Positions 1 to 7,976 of a stretch of DNA of 22,467 nucleotides are shown here, piece after piece. How positions within the stretch are numbered: the stretch's first letter is position 1; every line of letters begins with the position of its first letter. The position numbers and the translations under genes are program-made. The stretch comes from a virus. The DNA is taken from IMG/VR virus record IMGVR_UViG_3300028653_000060, positions 1 through 22,467 of that record. The stretch is one strand, 5' to 3'. The notes under the pieces were generated by a model that saw nothing but the letters and a program-made list of their open reading frames with translations, ran no database searches and had not been told where the DNA came from.

Positions 1-371
1 CCAATTTGAACCGTCATTACGGCGAACGACTTGGCCGCCAGTTGAATCGCTGCCCATGCGTTGACCGACCGCCGCTCATTGGGCCCCATGAAGGCCAGTC
101 CCTGCGATTGCGCCAACTGAATTGCGGGCGTCCCCTGTCCGTCGCTCAGCAGTGGCGTATCGCTGACGACTACCTCAAGCGTGAGGGTATCGGGTTTCGC
201 GTAGGCGTGATCCGCCATGCTGACACCGGTTTCGACTGGATTTTCGGTAACGGCGATTTGAAACGAAGCCGATTCGCGCACCGTACAGTCGAACAGTAGC
301 ACGTCATAGCCAAGCGTCGCCAGCGCGGAGGCGTTGTTGCGGTCGCGAACTATGAAAGCGGTATTTGGCAT
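1..371 (-). CDS. Dit-like baseplate/tail protein, N-terminal part (partial)
   Basis: This minus-strand reading frame starts with ATG at 371 and runs off the left edge, so only about 123 residues are visible and the C-terminus is missing. The start overlaps the stop of the tape-measure gene by one base (TGATG), which fits translational coupling. The protein begins MPNTAFIVRDRNNA. Around residues 37-60 it carries a stretch of the type VTENPVETGVSMADHAY followed by KPDTLTLEVVVSDTPL. From family knowledge this pattern is typical of the N-terminal domain of Dit-like phage tail proteins, which form the hub joining the tail tube to the baseplate. Its place just downstream of the tape measure agrees. 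The family call is by recalled pattern, not by alignment. Confidence 0.75.
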   Translation of the reverse strand, partial: MPNTAFIVRDRNNASALATLGYDVLLFDCTVRESASFQIAVTENPVETGVSMADHAYAKPDTLTLEVVVSDTPLLSDGQGTPAIQLAQSQGLAFMGPNERRSVNAWAAIQLAAKSFAVMTVQI

Positions 372-2032
372 CAGATAGCAGTTGCCGGCTGGTCATTGCG
401 GGTGCTGACCCGGTCACGGTCGTTCGACATGAGCCTCTCAAGTTCCAGTGCGCGCTTGATTTCCTTCGCGTACGCCATGGCATCCTTGGGGGTCAACTTC
501 TCTCCGCCCTTCACGTGGACGTGAATTTGCCCCACGTGGGTCTCGCTGTGGACGTTGCCGGCTACAGCGGGCGCAGCGGTTGGATGATAGGCGGGAAACC
601 TGTGAGCCAGCGCGGGCGAATGGTTTAGGAACGATGGTGAATTCTCGTTCTCGGGAGTCAGGCCGGATCCCAGTGCTCCAAGCGTTGCCTTGGTGTTGCG
701 GGCGTGCTTGTAGACGTCCTTGTCCATCTTCTCAAGGTTCCAGCCAAGGGCGTTCAGAACCGCAACGGCTGGGTTCACAAAGTCCGCCACCTGGTTGAAC
801 ATCCCATCCATGGTGTCTTCCCACCAATCAGAAATAGCCTGCCAGTTGTCCTTGAGTTCCTTCCCGGTCTGAATCAGCCCGTAGATAGCCAGGACCATGA
901 GCCCCGCCGGGCCGCTCTTGAGCGACATTGCGAGGAACGCGGCGCCCAAAACCGCACAGGCATCCTCCATCACGCGGACAGCCTCAGGGAACTTGGTGAG
1001 CATCCATCCTGTGACCGAACGCCCTCCGTGATAGAAGACCCAAAGATCCTGGCCAAGCAATACCAAAGCGCCAAGCACTCCGGCCATCAGAGCAGCCCGC
1101 AGCCAGCCGAACGCCTTGACGAGCCCAAAGACCGCCTTGCCGGCTTCCCATGCATCCTTCCCTAGGTCAAAGAACCACTTGCCGGCTTTCAGGGCCGTGA
1201 TGGTCCCTGCCACCTTCAGGATTGTGCCGAAGTGCTGCGCGATCCACTTCGCCACTTCGACGACGTCTTTCATGTATCGGGTTATGGTCTGGATCTTCTC
1301 GGGGTCCTTGGTCCACTTCACAAACTGCGCCAGCATTTCATTGACGGCCGGGAACAATTGCACGGCAATTCGGTCCCGCAGAAGCGTGACAGCGGCGCCG
1401 GCTTTCTTAAACCCAGTCTCAGCCACGCCGCCCGCCTCGAAATCCTCGGCGTTGAATGGGGTTTCCTCCAGCGCCTGATTTCGCATCTTCTCGAAATTGA
1501 CCCGGCCCTTGGAGAGCATTTCAATCAGGGCCGGATCAAATCCAAGTCTAGATCCGAGGAGCAACCGCTCTGGCCGGCTCGATGTCTTGGCCAACTTTTC
1601 CGCCACGTCACCGAGTAGCTGCTCGGTCGTCTTGACGTGCCCGTTCGCGTCCTTGACGTGCAGTCCAAAACGCTGAAACACCATCGCCCCGCGCCCGAGC
1701 TGCTTCTCGGCCTGTCCGGCCATGATGGTCAAGCCGCGCAGACCACCTTCCATGGCCCCTAGCGAGCTATCATTTTCAAGTGCAACTTGTCCCAATGCTG
1801 CGACACTGCGAGCACTTAACCCCATTTGTTGGCTGAAACTATTTATATCGCCAAGGCGTTCAGCGGCGCCGTGTACGAGTTCTTTCACTCCGGCAATCGC
1901 CACGCCAGCCGCAGCCCCGATGGTCAGCAAGCCAGTCTTTGCCTTCTCCGTCAGCTTGGCGAACCCTTCCAGACCCTCGGGCTTCACTTGGAAACCGAGC
2001 GCTACAAGCAGGCTGTCGATCACCGTCGCCAT
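371..2032 (-). CDS. Phage tail tape measure protein
   Basis: A 553-residue protein that likely sets tail length and occupies the lumen of the tail tube until DNA ejection. It has a hydrophobic, glycine/alanine-rich segment at residues about 33-50 and further hydrophobic stretches near 312-335 and 361-388. Between them lie helical, coiled-coil-like segments rich in K, E and A. The text around residues 95-150 (GLTIMAGQAEKQLGRGAMVF and the following KTTEQLLGDVAEKLAKT) is the usual pattern of tape measure proteins of small myophages. If the common relation of about 1.5 angstrom per residue holds, the tail would be roughly 80 nm long, which is an inference. It follows the tail-assembly chaperone frames by 4 bases and ends one base into the next start. 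Confidence 0.85.
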   Translation of the reverse strand: MATVIDSLLVALGFQVKPEGLEGFAKLTEKAKTGLLTIGAAAGVAIAGVKELVHGAAERLGDINSFSQQMGLSARSVAALGQVALENDSSLGAMEGGLRGLTIMAGQAEKQLGRGAMVFQRFGLHVKDANGHVKTTEQLLGDVAEKLAKTSSRPERLLLGSRLGFDPALIEMLSKGRVNFEKMRNQALEETPFNAEDFEAGGVAETGFKKAGAAVTLLRDRIAVQLFPAVNEMLAQFVKWTKDPEKIQTITRYMKDVVEVAKWIAQHFGTILKVAGTITALKAGKWFFDLGKDAWEAGKAVFGLVKAFGWLRAALMAGVLGALVLLGQDLWVFYHGGRSVTGWMLTKFPEAVRVMEDACAVLGAAFLAMSLKSGPAGLMVLAIYGLIQTGKELKDNWQAISDWWEDTMDGMFNQVADFVNPAVAVLNALGWNLEKMDKDVYKHARNTKATLGALGSGLTPENENSPSFLNHSPALAHRFPAYHPTAAPAVAGNVHSETHVGQIHVHVKGGEKLTPKDAMAYAKEIKRALELERLMSNDRDRVSTRNDQPATAI

Positions 2033-2036
2033 ACTG

Positions 2037-2240
2037 TTATCCTTCTTGGGCTGGGCGTGATCTGCGATCTATCTCTTCTTGCATGTCCATTGCCTCGTGA
2101 GCGTTCATCAACCAGGCGATGTCATAGGTGCGAGGTCCCGTTTCTGCCAGTTGCCAGTATTCGCAGAGCGGCGGATCTCGCATGATGGGCCTCCAGATTC
2201 GCCAGTCGATGTTGTCGGACTCGACTGGCTTTATTGTGTT
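2037..2240 (-). CDS. Tail assembly chaperone, -1 frameshift extension (GT-like second frame)
   Basis: Directly after the A6 run in the upstream chaperone gene, the -1 frame stays open for 67 codons and stops with TAA at 2039-2037, just before the tape measure start. A -1 slip would give a fused protein of about 214 residues. The frame encodes a protein-like segment with YWQLAETG and IAWLMNAHEAMD followed by a charged tail, resembling second-frame chaperone domains of other myophages. An alternative is separate translation from ATG at 2183-2181, which has a GGAGG Shine-Dalgarno element about 6 bases upstream and would give 48 residues. Both routes could operate. Lambda G/GT is the model for such pairs, placed as here between tube and tape measure genes. 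Confidence 0.65.
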   Translation of the reverse strand, partial: NTIKPVESDNIDWRIWRPIMRDPPLCEYWQLAETGPRTYDIAWLMNAHEAMDMQEEIDRRSRPAQEG

Positions 2241-2683
2241 TTTTCGGCGGGCTTCTCGACAGCTTTCTTCAACTTTGCTCGGATGCCTTCCCCTAAAGGG
2301 CCGAGGTTTACCTTGAGCGATTCAATGAACGCCTCCCAGATGTCCCGCGGACGGTCAGCAAACGCCTTGTTGATGTCGCTCTTCTCGCCGCCAATGGTCT
2401 TGCCGTCAATGTCGACATACTGAAACACGATACCCATGAGGCGCGTGAGTTCGGCATGGGTGAGCTTTTGCGCAACCATGGCCAAGGCTCCCGCGACTTC
2501 AAGACCGAATCGCGCTTGCAGTTGCTCGGCGTCTCCAATCAGCGTAAAGAGTGACTGCATGTCCATCGTCGCCATTCCATCGGCGCCGACCTTCGCGAGC
2601 GACAGTTCAAGGTCAAGGGCCTCGATGGCGCTACAGCGGCTGAACAAATAGGCCCGGCCGCCAATGGTCTTTTGCGCCGCCAT
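2231..2683 (-). CDS. Tail assembly chaperone (G-like first frame)
   Basis: A 150-residue protein located between the tail tube and tape measure genes, the standard place for the tail assembly chaperone that coats the tape measure during tail building. It opens MAAQKTIGGRAYLFSRCSAI and contains a helical middle with AGALAMVAQKLTHAELTRLM and then a segment YVDIDGKTIGGEKSDINKAF. The C-terminus is lysine-rich (KLKKAVEKPAEKTQ) and encoded by the A-rich tract that may serve as a slippery site. The start lies three bases after the stop of the tube gene, with only a weak G-rich Shine-Dalgarno. Family assignment rests mainly on size, context and the overlapping second frame. Confidence 0.75.
   Translation of the reverse strand: MAAQKTIGGRAYLFSRCSAIEALDLELSLAKVGADGMATMDMQSLFTLIGDAEQLQARFGLEVAGALAMVAQKLTHAELTRLMGIVFQYVDIDGKTIGGEKSDINKAFADRPRDIWEAFIESLKVNLGPLGEGIRAKLKKAVEKPAEKTQ
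2239..2244 (-). promoter_or_regulatory. A6 slippery run, candidate -1 frameshift site
   Basis: On the minus strand the end of the chaperone gene reads GCC GAA AAA ACA CAA TAA in frame zero, so a run of six A lies 6 bases before the stop. A lysyl-tRNA on AAA can re-pair with AAA one base back, after which reading continues AAC ACA ATA into the 67-codon frame. This is not the classical X XXY YYZ heptamer in the correct phase, so P-site slippage or polymerase slippage on A6 would be needed. That lowers confidence. Confidence 0.5.
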
Positions 2684-2686
2684 GAT

Positions 2687-3163
2687 TTAGAGCGCCCCCA
2701 GCGCTTCGGCTGCGGCCGTCGCGAGCCCAGCGAACGTGGAATTTCCCAGCAACATGTGGCCCTCGGCAAATTCCATCTCCCACGTTTGTCCCGCTATCTT
2801 CCCACCGCGCTCAATGTCGGCGTGCTTCTTGATGATCCCGAGCGTGGTCACGCCCTTGTCTTGTCGATAGTGATCCATGAACAACGCCTGCACAGGAACC
2901 AATGTTGCCATCCGGTCTTGCGCGGCGACCGTCGTGGAAAGCTGCGCGTTCATCGGCGACGTCTGCGCAAGCTTGATTGTCAACGTCACGCGCTTGTCAG
3001 CGTTCAAGCTGACAAACATCTCACCATCAACTCCAACTCCAGTCGTCACGCTGTCGGCCACGCGCTTGAATCCCAGGACGTCGTCACCCTCCCACCAGCC
3101 TGTCACCTTCACGCCATCAATCAGAAGCGTGATATTTCGCCAGTCGTAGAAATGCATACCCAT
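2687..3163 (-). CDS. Phage tail tube protein (DUF3277-like)
   Basis: A 158-residue protein just downstream of the sheath gene, beginning MGMHFYDWRNITLLIDGVKV. The sequence with VTGWWEGDDVL, GVDGEMFVSLNADKRVTLTI and a late EFAEGHMLLGNSTF matches what I recall of the DUF3277 family, which includes a structural protein of phage KPP10 and acts as the inner tube of the contractile tail. The start has a good Shine-Dalgarno, AAGGAG, eight bases before ATG at 3163. The gap to the sheath stop is 12 bases, so both are likely on one transcript. Tube proteins assemble as hexameric rings inside the sheath. Confidence 0.85.
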   Translation of the reverse strand: MGMHFYDWRNITLLIDGVKVTGWWEGDDVLGFKRVADSVTTGVGVDGEMFVSLNADKRVTLTIKLAQTSPMNAQLSTTVAAQDRMATLVPVQALFMDHYRQDKGVTTLGIIKKHADIERGGKIAGQTWEMEFAEGHMLLGNSTFAGLATAAAEALGAL

Positions 3164-3175
3164 GGTGGTTTCTCC

Positions 3176-4681
3176 TTACGGTTGGAAGTCAATCAGGATG
3201 CTGGCGCCCTGGAGTGCACCGGCTCCAATCAAGATCGCAGTCATGGGCGGGCACTGTCTCGCCGTCCTCTGCGCAGATGTTTGTGAAGAGACCGGCGGAG
3301 CGTAAACGTAATATCCGGCCGGCACCGGATCTCCGTTGTGGATTTGCCCCACAGTAACAGCGCCGTTCCACGTGCCCCCGGCTATGAGCCCGTTTGAAAG
3401 GCACTTGTTGAACACTGGGGTCATGGCGTCTTCGAGATACAGCACACCCGCGTCGGTTCCCGGCACCAGCGGCGCGGCCTGGAAGGCATTGAACACTGCG
3501 ACCTGCAGTTGGTTCTGAAGCCAATCCAGCGCAATGCCCTGGTCGGTCCAACTCCCGTCGATGTTCATCCCGCGGTAGTAGATGGGCGACGTCCCGATTG
3601 TGGTGAACGTGTTGATATTCCACCCGGGCGCGGTTCCGTCGTTCTTGCCGCACATCTGGTCAAGCTGGCCCTGAGTCAGGGGGCTCGCCGAAATGCCGGG
3701 CAGATTCTTGAACATCCCCACCTTGATCCCGCCGGGCTGATCGAAGAGGGTTGTGCAATAGAACCCCATCACGGCCGCATGTGCGTTGATGTTCTGGGCG
3801 TTGTTGGGGTCCGCCCAACTGTAGATGACCGTGCTTCGCGCGCGATTGGTCGCGACCAACGTGTTAGAGTCAGCCCCATAGGTGAGACTCTCAGTCGCGC
3901 CGTAGTAGTGCAGGCGATTCGATTCTGCGAAGGCTGAAATAAGCTTCTTGTCAGCCTCGGTCGTGTCGGACGCGCCCGCGATGTGGTAGAAATTCGGGTT
4001 GAAATTCAGTGATGCCAGGCAGGAATCGGTGGCTGTTTCCGCCGCGACTCCCGCGATGATCTTGGCGCCCGTCGCGGCCGTTCCGTCGAGCAGGGCGGAT
4101 ATGTCCGTTCCCGACGACGGCGCCGACAGGACAGTGACCGACCCACCAGCGCCAGCAGTCGGAGAAGTGATGATGATGCCAGTACCGGCCGCGTTGGCCT
4201 TGCAGTGGCACCCTGACAGGGCAGCGTTCAGCGCGGTGTCGATGACGGTAGCGGCGTGCGCCCACGTGTCCTGGTGGGTTGAAAAGTTCAAGCTGGCAAT
4301 CGAAAGCAGGGTACCATCCACCGTGATCTTGAAGGCCCCCACTGCGGTCGCGGGCAGGGCCGCGAGGTTTGCAGCGTTCCCGGCCGCCCCGCAGGTCAGG
4401 TGCGCAGCGGCCCCACTCGGGAACCGCGCGCCCACCAACAGGAAGTCAGGCGGGTCAGTGGCGCTGAAAAATTCATCAGCAAACAGGTACTCGGGGGACG
4501 CGGTCGTAAATCCGTAGGCCACGAGATCGGCGGAGGCGGAGACCGACACGATCCGCCCATCGCTTGGCAGCACGGCGCTGTTGCCCAAAAGCAGACTTCC
4601 GGCAAAACTCTTGGCCGCTTGGCTGCCGGCCGAGACGCTGATCGAAACCTTGACGACGTTATTGACGGAAAGCGTACTCAT
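3176..4681 (-). CDS. Phage tail sheath protein (DUF3383-like)
   Basis: A 501-residue protein starting MSTLSVNNVVKVSISVSAGS. The N-terminal segment with SLLLGNSAVLPSDGRIVSVS and SPEYLFADEFFSATDPPDFL is typical of DUF3383 proteins, the sheath family of PB1-like and related myophages. The middle carries the alanine- and glycine-rich insert expected of an outer domain, and the C-terminal third has NTFTTIGTSPIYYRGMNIDG and QNQLQVAVFNAF, the conserved sheath core. The sheath surrounds the tube and contracts to drive it into the host envelope, so this gene is the main proof that the phage is a myophage. ATG at 4681 overlaps the preceding stop in an ATGA junction. Confidence 0.9.
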   Translation of the reverse strand: MSTLSVNNVVKVSISVSAGSQAAKSFAGSLLLGNSAVLPSDGRIVSVSASADLVAYGFTTASPEYLFADEFFSATDPPDFLLVGARFPSGAAAHLTCGAAGNAANLAALPATAVGAFKITVDGTLLSIASLNFSTHQDTWAHAATVIDTALNAALSGCHCKANAAGTGIIITSPTAGAGGSVTVLSAPSSGTDISALLDGTAATGAKIIAGVAAETATDSCLASLNFNPNFYHIAGASDTTEADKKLISAFAESNRLHYYGATESLTYGADSNTLVATNRARSTVIYSWADPNNAQNINAHAAVMGFYCTTLFDQPGGIKVGMFKNLPGISASPLTQGQLDQMCGKNDGTAPGWNINTFTTIGTSPIYYRGMNIDGSWTDQGIALDWLQNQLQVAVFNAFQAAPLVPGTDAGVLYLEDAMTPVFNKCLSNGLIAGGTWNGAVTVGQIHNGDPVPAGYYVYAPPVSSQTSAQRTARQCPPMTAILIGAGALQGASILIDFQP

Positions 4682-5304
4682 GGGGTCACCTCTGGTTGGG
4701 TTGCGGTCACGGTGGTTGAGACGATCGTACCGTCCTGGCGCTGGAACTTGAGATCAACCTCAAGTGATCCAATGGTCGCGATCGAAATAGATTCACGGTT
4801 TTCGACTGTGAAGGTTGCGTCGACGCTGCCCCGGTCTTCCCATCGCGATCCATCCATCAGGAAGGCGAGGTTTTGCGGAGGGCTCAGCCCCTCAAGCCCC
4901 AAGCCCATCTGACCCATGAGAGCCATCATAGGCGAGCTGGACAGCACGACACCGAGGCGCGCGGCCTTGTCGAATGCCCCCATGCCAAAGGGAGAAATCC
5001 CCATGGCGTCGTTGACTGGGGCCGCGTGGCGGAAGAACTGGATCGAACAGGTGAAACGGTAGATGTTGTCCAGCGTCTCGATCACGTTGGTTGAACCGGT
5101 CGCTGGGTCGGGAACGTAGTCCATACTATAGCTGCCGAAGTCGCTGTCGATCGTCTTGAGCAGCACGGTCGCAAACTCGTTGCCTTCGGCGCCAGTGGGC
5201 ACCTTCTGGTTTGCAGGCCGCACACTGTTAGCCGGCAGGTTGTGCGCCTGCTGCACGAGGTAGCGCACCAAGAAACCGAGTGCATCGGTGAAGCTACGGG
5301 CCAT
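4678..5304 (-). CDS. Tail terminator / neck protein (gp12-like, LIC_12616-type)
   Basis: A protein of about 208 residues if translation begins at ATG 5304. That start has AGGTG six bases upstream. The alternative GTG at 5313 has no visible ribosome site. It overlaps the end of the upstream gene by 11 bases and the sheath start by four (ATGA). Segments such as GFLVRYLVQQAHNLPANSVR, ETLDNIYRFTCSIQFFRHAA and GLGLEGLSPPQNLAFLMDGS, followed by a C-terminal beta-rich part, are typical of the neck terminator family annotated as gp12-like in PB1-type phages. These proteins cap the tail and join it to the head. Position immediately before the sheath gene supports this. Confidence 0.75.
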   Translation of the reverse strand: MARSFTDALGFLVRYLVQQAHNLPANSVRPANQKVPTGAEGNEFATVLLKTIDSDFGSYSMDYVPDPATGSTNVIETLDNIYRFTCSIQFFRHAAPVNDAMGISPFGMGAFDKAARLGVVLSSSPMMALMGQMGLGLEGLSPPQNLAFLMDGSRWEDRGSVDATFTVENRESISIATIGSLEVDLKFQRQDGTIVSTTVTATQPEVTP

Positions 5305-5692
5305 CGTCGTCACCTGGCGGTGGCGGGGGCACTATGCCTCCCGGGTAGTACTGCGCAAGTGCCCGCACCATCCCGTGCCCGCCAAAGTCCTGCACGTGCC
5401 TGACCACGTAGTCTTTGTTGCCGTATTGGAGCACGTCGGGATTCTGCCCCGGGCCGCCGACGCTCATGTCGGTCACGGAAAAGAAGGCCTGCACGTCAGA
5501 AATACGCGTGCCCTCGGGCAAAAGGTTCAGGTCAGCCGTGGCGGCGGCCTGGACGATGCCCTGTAGGACCGTCGGCGCGTAGGTGTCGAATGCCTCGCCC
5601 TGGTTCGCCAGGGTTGTGGTTGGGCGCTGGCGTGTGAACGTCGTACTACCCAAATCTGGGTCGAGAAGAAGATCCGAGACGTTGATCCTCAT
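5294..5692 (-). CDS. Head-tail joining protein, hypothetical
   Basis: A 132-residue protein between the gp10-like gene and the tail terminator. It begins MRINVSDLLLDPDLGSTTFT and contains TYAPTVLQGIVQAAATADLN, then LPEGTRISDVQAFFSVTD and DVLQYGNKDYVVRHVQDFGG. The order of a variable N-terminus followed by a beta-strand pattern YGNKDYVV resembles head-closure or stopper proteins (the QYGNxxYxVxxV pattern), but no family name is certain. The C-terminus is a proline stretch followed by acidic residues. ATG at 5692 overlaps the previous stop in an ATGA junction, and its own end overlaps the terminator start. A role in the head-tail joint is inferred from position. Confidence 0.65.
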   Translation of the reverse strand: MRINVSDLLLDPDLGSTTFTRQRPTTTLANQGEAFDTYAPTVLQGIVQAAATADLNLLPEGTRISDVQAFFSVTDMSVGGPGQNPDVLQYGNKDYVVRHVQDFGGHGMVRALAQYYPGGIVPPPPPGDDDGP

Positions 5693-6207
5693 CGGATCAC
5701 CTTCGCATTCTCGGATTGTTCGCCCTCGCGCACAAACGTGATTGATTGCGCCAGTTGGGCCGTATCAATGGTCGGTTGTGAGCTTCTCTTGCGCTTGATG
5801 GTCGCCGGTGCATCCGGCGCGAATTCCCCGTGTCGCATCTCGCGCTGCACCTCTCCGGCCGCCACCACGCCCAGCATGTCGAGTGACTCCTCGACGGTCT
5901 TCTTGCCCAGTATGACGGCGCGCAGGTTGAGTTCATTCAGCCTATGAAACTTTTCTCGCCCGGCCTCAATCCCCTGCGTGAGAAATGGACGCTCGGGTTG
6001 GTCGGGGTGCACAGCCGTATGTCCGAAGTGCACGGTTGCTGCCACCATGGCCAGTGATATCCCTGTGTCGTTGCCGTCTTCGTCTGTCGCGTTTCCGGCG
6101 CTCGCCGGCACGCCAACCAACACGCTCTTGTTCGCGTTCTTCATCAGCTCACGCAGCCGAGCGAGGCCCGGCAGGTCGCCGCCGCTCATGTGAACAGAAA
6201 CGCTCAT
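5689..6207 (-). CDS. HK97 gp10-like / virion morphogenesis neck protein
   Basis: A 172-residue protein with the layout of the HK97 gp10-like and virion morphogenesis group: a short N-terminal helix (LPGLARLRELMKNANKSVLV), the strand VGVPASAG, a segment AMVAATVHFGHTAVHP, then PERPFLTQGIEAGREKF and a C-terminal part that names the substrate of a helix (TIDTAQLAQSITFVREGE). The sequence of VGVP, an alanine-rich helix with HFG, and ERPFL is characteristic. Such proteins complete the neck or tail in many phages. Both ends form ATGA overlaps with neighbours, so expression is likely coupled. The exact role, tail completion or connector, cannot be decided here. Confidence 0.75.
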   Translation of the reverse strand: MSVSVHMSGGDLPGLARLRELMKNANKSVLVGVPASAGNATDEDGNDTGISLAMVAATVHFGHTAVHPDQPERPFLTQGIEAGREKFHRLNELNLRAVILGKKTVEESLDMLGVVAAGEVQREMRHGEFAPDAPATIKRKRSSQPTIDTAQLAQSITFVREGEQSENAKVIR

Positions 6208-6404
6208 CTAATCTCCGCCCCTGAGATGCCAATTACCGCAGAACCGGTAACCGTAGCCCCGCCGTTGAGAAGCACTGACCCAAGGGACGCCCGCAAAGGT
6301 TCGCGCTTGGCAGGCGGATCCACGAAGGGACTCGGTGCCGCCTTGGCTGGAGAGTTACCTGCCACTGGAGCGGTCTTCGTGTGCTGATTTCTACGACGCT
6401 TCAT
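6204..6404 (-). CDS. Small basic hypothetical protein
   Basis: A 66-residue frame that I take as real because it forms ATGA overlaps at both ends, with the DUF4054 connector gene upstream and the gp10-like gene downstream. The N-terminal half is basic and rich in proline and alanine (MKRRRNQHTKTAPVAGNSPA), which suggests disorder. The C-terminal half, around SLGSVLLNGGATVTGSAVIG, is beta-like. No family is recognised. In related phages this slot often holds a small unnamed structural or assembly protein. The function is unknown. Confidence 0.55.
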   Translation of the reverse strand: MKRRRNQHTKTAPVAGNSPAKAAPSPFVDPPAKREPLRASLGSVLLNGGATVTGSAVIGISGAEIR

Positions 6405-6769
6405 TGTCCGACTGTCCCTCCGAGCCCAACCATGTCTCGCAACTCACAATAGCGCTTCCCGTAATCGGTGAGCATGTACGTGTCCTGTGCCATCAACACT
6501 TGCAGTTGACCGTTGAACGATACCCCCACCGGCCCCACGTGTTTTTCGGAAACATCGCCCGCGTCCACTACCAGTCCACGGGCCGCGCGCGCTTTGCTCA
6601 GCACGATCGAATGTGCAACGAATCTTGAGAGCCCCTCCGGGTACAATGCGTCCCAGGCCCCGACGTTGAACATCGGGATGGCCAAGTCCAAGAATTTCTG
6701 GACGTAGTCATCGACGAGTCCGTCGAACTCGCCGTCTGGAAATTGAGCCTTGAACTCGGAGGGGGTCAC
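6401..6769 (-). CDS. DUF4054 head-tail connector protein
   Basis: A 122-residue protein starting with GTG at 6769 (MTPSEFKAQFPDGEFDGLVD). The N-terminal pattern of F, a short acidic region, then YVQKFLDLAIPMFNVGAWDA and YPEGLSRFVAHSIVLSK is that of DUF4054 connector proteins, helical adaptors that sit between portal and tail. The C-terminal end YMLTDYGKRYCELRDMVG also fits. It lies 25 bases after the capsid gene stop, with only a weak ribosome site, and overlaps the following small gene in ATGA. The length is in the usual range for the family. Confidence 0.8.
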   Translation of the reverse strand: MTPSEFKAQFPDGEFDGLVDDYVQKFLDLAIPMFNVGAWDALYPEGLSRFVAHSIVLSKARAARGLVVDAGDVSEKHVGPVGVSFNGQLQVLMAQDTYMLTDYGKRYCELRDMVGLGGTVGQ

Positions 6770-6794
6770 GTCGTTTTTCTGTCAGTCGGGCCTA

Positions 6795-7952
6795 TCAATC
6801 AGCCGCCAGTACTGCGTCCTGATAGCCGAGAGACTTCGGGTAGCGCAGCTCGAAGCCGGCATACCGGTAGTGTCCAGGCACAATGACCTCAAGGAGCCGC
6901 AGTTGCGGCGCCAGGAAGGTCATTGGCTGCGGCACGTGCATCACGCAGCGGTCGGGGTCCTTCTTGTAGTAGATCACGCGGCTCTTTCCGCTGTAGGACC
7001 CGGCACCAGTCAGAACGCCGGCAGTCTCCAGACCCGGCACACCAACGAAGTTGATGTCGATGTTCTTCTGCTGTTTGGCCAGATTGTTGGCCTTCAGGAA
7101 GGCCAAGATCGTCATGTTGGTGGGGACCGTCACGCCATTGGATGTGGCCACAACCAATCGCGTAGCCAGGGCGTTCAGCGCGGCGATCGGCATCGCTATG
7201 GTGTCGGGGAAGTCGTTCGTCGCCGTGTTCGAGTAGATCTCCGTGATCTTGTTGTTGATGTCAGCGAGAATGCCGAGCGGGCTTGTCAAAGGATCGTCCC
7301 ACTTCCCAGTGCTTGCCTTCGCCGGAGTAACCAGCGTTTGCGGGACGTTTGACAACCCGTAGAAGTTGTCTTCACCGAAAAGCGCCACCTCATTGAGGTG
7401 TAGATTTGCACCGTCAACGGCCGCGCTCATGAGCAGATCGGGAAGGGCCCGCTTGAGTTGCTGGCTCGCGATCAACTCCTGCACGTTGTAGCCGTAGGAC
7501 AGCCCACCGCCTTCGACCTGGATTTGCTTGCGCCCGAACCGCACGCCAACGCGCGGTAGATCGCTTGCGTCCGCATTGAGCCGCTTCCCTTGTCCTGTAC
7601 GCTCGAACGTCTGGTACTCGACCGTCTCGGCCCACGGGGGGGCCTCGTAGGACACCGGCACGAGATCCTTCCACAGCGGGGGGATCTTCTGCTTCTCGAA
7701 CATCCGCGCTTCCGTGTGGGCCAGCTCCGAGATCATGAAGGCCAGCGGATCCGTAGAGTCCGTTGCCCTCTTCATCTCTTCGAGCGGCCACAGGGCCGGA
7801 GCCTGGAGCCGGATCGAGCGACTCAGAAACTCATACCGCTCGTAAGGCACCATACGCTCGACCTTGCGGCCGGCGTCGTATACCTGAATCACCGCAACGT
7901 CGAACGTGCGGCCCGACTTGCCATCTTTGATTTGCTTTCGACAAAGAAACAT
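6795..7952 (-). CDS. Major capsid protein (DUF2184)
   Basis: A 385-residue protein, the likely shell subunit of the head. Recognisable segments in order are a charged N-terminal region, TDPLAFMISELAHTEARMFE, the loop after VSYEAPPWAETVEYQTFERT, LPRVGVRFGRKQIQVEGGGL, an alanine-rich helix with QQLKRALPDLLMSAAVDGAN, then NEVALFGEDNFYGLSNVP and a C-terminal region with KDPDRCVMHVPQPMTFLAPQ. This matches DUF2184 capsid proteins of myophages and some siphophages, which have the HK97 fold. ATG at 7952 has AAGGA seven bases upstream. The gene follows the cement protein by 24 bases, the usual order scaffold, cement, capsid. Confidence 0.9.
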   Translation of the reverse strand: MFLCRKQIKDGKSGRTFDVAVIQVYDAGRKVERMVPYERYEFLSRSIRLQAPALWPLEEMKRATDSTDPLAFMISELAHTEARMFEKQKIPPLWKDLVPVSYEAPPWAETVEYQTFERTGQGKRLNADASDLPRVGVRFGRKQIQVEGGGLSYGYNVQELIASQQLKRALPDLLMSAAVDGANLHLNEVALFGEDNFYGLSNVPQTLVTPAKASTGKWDDPLTSPLGILADINNKITEIYSNTATNDFPDTIAMPIAALNALATRLVVATSNGVTVPTNMTILAFLKANNLAKQQKNIDINFVGVPGLETAGVLTGAGSYSGKSRVIYYKKDPDRCVMHVPQPMTFLAPQLRLLEVIVPGHYRYAGFELRYPKSLGYQDAVLAAD

Positions 7953-7976
7953 TGTGGAGTCCTTTCGTTGGGCCGC

